Part shown: in pieces, positions 60,486 through 64,000 of the stretch
How positions within the stretch are numbered: the stretch's first letter is position 1
Layout of the letters: each line of letters begins with the position of its first letter
Source: Archilochus colubris
Lineage: Eukaryota; Chordata; Aves; Apodiformes; Trochilidae
Assembly: GCA_023079485.1 (NCBI GenBank)
Contig: CM041084.1
Location: 107,408,967 to 107,472,966, forward strand
Reading direction: 5' to 3'
Length of the DNA: 64,000 nt
The notes under the pieces: model-generated
What the model saw: the letters and a program-made list of their open reading frames with translations, nothing else
What the model was told of the DNA's origin: nothing
Database searches by the model: none
Made by a program: the position numbers and the translations under genes

Positions 60486-60692
60486 TTTTCACTGAGGGTG
60501 AGGTGAGGGTGACAGAGCACTGGCACAAGCTGCCTAGGGAGGTTGTGGAGTCTCCTCCTCTGGAGACATTCAAAGCCCCCCTGGACACATTCCTGTGTGA
60601 GCTGCTGTAGGTGACCCTGCTCTGGCAGGGGGGTTGAACTCCATGATCTTTTGAGGTCCCTTCTGGCCCCAACTGTCTGTGATTTCTGTGAT
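60486..60692 (+). mobile_element. CR1 LINE 3' fragment (sense)
   Basis: GACAGAGCACTGGCACAAGC, GGGAGGTTGTGGAGTCTCCT, GACCCTGCTCTGGCAGGGGG, TGATCTTTTGAGGTCCCTTC and a short CTGTGATTTCTGTG tail. It resembles the copy at 15085-15554, so probably the same subfamily. Confidence 0.92.
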
Positions 60693-63600
60693 ATACCAAG
60701 GTGTGAATGCCAGTTAATCTGTTGACTCGTGTAGTCATTTCAAAGTGTAGAAATGAGTTTTGTCCAACAAAACTAGCTCAATTTACTGGCAATGTGCTGA
60801 GAAGCACTAGAAACCTCAAAGTTACTCATATTTTTTACTCCATGTTTTCACCACATATTTCCCACCTTCCTCACAGAATCAGCTTTCACATCTATAACAG
60901 GTATTACCAGCAACAGCTTTTGGCTCAGGTAAGGCAGTCTAAGAGCAGATTCTGTTCTACAATAGATATTAACCAACCCTTCTGCTTCGACATGGCACTG
61001 TTGGTTCTACTCCACAGATGTATCTAGCCCTTCTTCAACAGTTTTTTCTCTTTGAAATGTTGTTTTATACTTTATCCTTCTTAAAGTTGAGGAAGGAGAA
61101 CTAAACAAAACAAAAGAAAACCAACCAAACAAAAAATAAAAAGGAAATCCAGGTGTTATTAGTGTATGGTACATAAGAGCCATAATGTGCCCTGTTCCTG
61201 AATTTTTGGGATACCTTTTTCTTTCTAACACTTGAAAAATAAAAGGTTGTTTCCTCTCAGATCCATTTTCATGCAGGTTGTTTTTTTTTGCCAGACCAGG
61301 GACACTGGTAAATGTAACTTGGAAGCTGATGCAAAAATTCAGTGAAGCTCATAGTAGACACAGGAACACTCTTTATGAGAAAAAATGTTTAGTACAGCAT
61401 TTCCCCAGAGCTTTTGGCAAGAAGCAGGCACCGGTTCAGTTAGTAAGAAGAAAGGCAGAGACATGAGAATGTCACTGCAACTTGGTTGCTTCCTGCTCAA
61501 CAGAATGCCCAGTGGATTTTATTCCAGGGGAGATGAGGATCTCTTTCCAAGTTGGGGCAGACCAATGAATTGGAGGAATAAATAGGAAGGGGAGCCCAGC
61601 ATCCATGACTGGGTACAAAGACACCCACAGACACTCCAACGATGCTTCACAGCCAAACTGCATCCAGATGGGTCTTTGTGGTGATCTCCATGCATATTGA
61701 TTTCCACACAAGAAAGAATGAAGTAATTTAAATGACATTATAGGATGATTAACCATTAACAAATGGCTAATTTGGCCCTGTGCAAATTTGAAGAAGCTTT
61801 TGAAGAGACTACCCAGGTGGCCCTGCATGCTGGAAAAACAGGCATTTCCACACATCTATTTGTATTCAGGTACCAGAATGAAGTGCCTTAGACTCAGCAT
61901 TTTACAATCTTCAGCAGGAAGATGCTGAGCAAAGTACATAGCTGCAATAGCTTTAGCAAATATATATCTATAACCTAAGAAAAGATTATAATTTAACCCT
62001 ACAGACTCTGCAATGGTCATAATAACTAGGGGAAGATTTTCATTGTTGTGTTGGATTTAATTATTCATTTGACATCTGCAGTTAGAATTAGTTGAGAATT
62101 TATGGAGATACCCTTAAAAAAATGGCATTTATACCCAAGAGAGCCTACCTGAGACCCAATGAAAATCGTAGTCTCTGTTACTTGTTTTTTGTTATCAGAA
62201 ACATTTCCATCATGTTGTAGATTTGCTGTGTATTTCTTACTGTAAGAGGACAAAAAAAACTTTGTAACCTAAACAATCTATCTGTTTTGCTAACAAAGAA
62301 ATTGACCTTCAAACACATTAATCTCATTGCAAGTTCCAAGCATCTTTCAGCACCAGGAAAGGTTAAGCATCGGTGCTGGCACAAGGTTATTCCACTAGTT
62401 TTGTGTATAAACTGATTTGGGAGGGCTTTTTTGATCACTTGTCTAGACTGATGGATTAATATGTAGACATGAATATGTAATAAACTTGAAGAACAGAAGT
62501 TTATTTCACAGGGATCACAGACACCACAAGGGCAGCTGGTGAAGTTAGTACCTCATAGCAATCAGTGTCCAGTGACCTTGGAGTTTAAACACTTGAGAGC
62601 AGAATCCTGCTGAGATGAGCAGGTGCCAGGTGAGCTCATACATTACAAATGCCCCAAAGCAACAACCATCTATTTAAATAGTTCTTTTTTTGGACTTCAA
62701 GCTATGTCCCAAGATGCTGCTTGGACATAACCTTGAAAAGACAAAAAACAGTGACTTTATATCTGAAGCCCAACCCACCCCATCTGTCTTCTAAATTGTT
62801 TGTTAACATTTTCATGTTTTCACATTAAATGGATTACATACAGAATATGGATGGTTTTGGGGTTTTTTTTCCATTTAAGATCAGTAGTGTTTCCTTACTT
62901 CCCATTAAAATAGCCAATGTAGTTCTATGAACAAAGAAATCTGAGAATGATTATTAAAAAGCTTTTAATACAGCCATACTCCACAGAAAATCAAAATGGG
63001 CAGCAGGCTGATAAACATGTGCACACCACACAGACCTGAAATGCCACCAGTTTTTAATGCAATTCTTTACAAATTGAAATTCAAGCTATGACATGAGCCT
63101 TGCTGGGCATCTTTTTTAATTAGAAAAGTATTACCCCTTGCTTTGCAGAGAGGGAAAATATTATATAATTAGCAAATAGTGAAATAAAAAGAAAATCTCT
63201 GACTTCTGCAGTTACTGCACTGAGCTCTGCCACAGCAACTCGGTGGCTGTCACCTGGAGTAAAACTCAAAAGAATTCTTGACTCCAGCTCAGAAAATTCA
63301 GGCAAACCTCTTTAAGAGGTAAATCTCGGGTCTTTTCTTATAAGCCCCCATGGAATTCTACTCCTGCAAAGTGAAAGAAAGTGTCACATTCAGGTCTCTG
63401 TACTATAGAAAGGATTTTTTCAGAGCTCAGGAATTCATTAATTCTTTTTAAAGTGCTAGGGAAATCTATCCAGATTACTGAATGGCTTACCATCTATCAG
63501 CCCCTTTCACTCCAGTGTCACAGGAGAAGCTTACAGGTTTTTATGGTCAAAGTCAGATATTCCAGCCTGTCTGAGCACTTTGTCACATAGAAGCTGTTGG

Positions 63601-64000
63601 CTTTCTAAATAAAATCAAATATAAGGGAATGAAGCAGAGAATTAAGGAGCTTATCTATGTAAAACATGCGTAAGTGTGTGAGACTAAATGGGAGAGAGAG
63701 GAAAAAACTGTCCAATAGTACAGTTGGAAAAATTCTTGACATAAACAAGAGTATTAGCAGGACGTGTCTGTTCTTGACCTGAACATTGTAATACTTCCAA
63801 GCAGGGAACATGCTTTCATTAAAAATAGGCATTAATTCTAATTCTTCAGAGATGAACTTCAACTGATTTGGAATTCAGATAAGCCTTAAAGCATTTACAT
63901 ATTTGAGGATTATCTGTATTTTCATAACTGAGGATCTCATACTTCTTGGTTTCCATAGGGCTGAGGCTACTGTGCTTACCGGGCACACTTTGCCATTCCC
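60693..64000. other. Intergenic DNA, nothing recognised
   Basis: No coding similarity, RNA gene or repeat family recognised up to the window edge. Confidence 0.45.

Noticed and set aside
46424..64000. Transthyretin gene, expected after DSG2 from mammalian synteny
   Set aside because: I looked by eye for its exons on both strands and saw none. It may lie beyond the window; a translated search would settle it.
1..64000. CRISPR arrays, bacterial-type operons, tRNA or rRNA genes
   Set aside because: None seen; the sequence is a vertebrate chromosome segment.

Overview
The window is a piece of a vertebrate nuclear genome and most likely a bird. The genes are split by introns with standard splice sites, and the interspersed repeats are almost all CR1 LINE 3' ends carrying the ATTCTATG-type tail typical of avian CR1. 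I can place it no closer than that. It covers the right-hand part of the desmosomal cadherin (desmoglein) cluster.

Two tandem desmoglein genes lie on the + strand. The first (1-10167) enters cut at its 5' side: nine coding exons from mid exon 8 (EC3) to the stop at 10165-10167 give about 870 residues. It is of the DSG4/DSG1 type. The ectodomain, intracellular anchor and catenin-binding region look like DSG4, while the string of NVVVTERV repeats looks like DSG1. It also has an unusually long Gly/Ser/Thr-rich linker between the last extracellular domain and the membrane. The second gene (23908-46423) is complete in 15 coding exons, predicts about 1106 residues and is DSG2. The evidence is the propeptide with a furin site, EC1-EC4, anchor, transmembrane helix, LLSG and NEEFLRDYF motifs and the KYSTVQY C-terminus. 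Both proteins would sit in desmosomes, pair with desmocollins outside the cell, and bind plakoglobin/plakophilin inside.

Layout: 1-10167, first desmoglein; 10168 to about 10640, its 3' UTR; 10.7-23.4 kb, AT-rich intergenic DNA with five sense-oriented CR1 fragments, one of which holds a nested 198-bp inverted-repeat transposon with a target duplication; 23.5-24.2 kb, CpG island with the DSG2 promoter and exon 1; 24.0-30.1 kb, long first intron; 30.1-46.4 kb, DSG2 exons 2-15 with one sense CR1 (intron 9) and one long antisense CR1 (intron 11); 46424 to about 48150, DSG2 3' UTR; 48.2-64.0 kb, gene-poor DNA with one CR1 and a small CpG-rich patch at 52.4-52.75 kb that holds a strong CTCF-like motif. 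No further coding gene is recognisable there; transthyretin, which follows DSG2 in mammals, was not seen.

No wholly new system was found. The points most worth following up are the glycine-rich membrane-proximal exon, the mosaic orthology and missing DSG3/DSG1 neighbours, the GC-AG intron in DSG2, the nested long-TIR element, and the intergenic CpG/CTCF patch.
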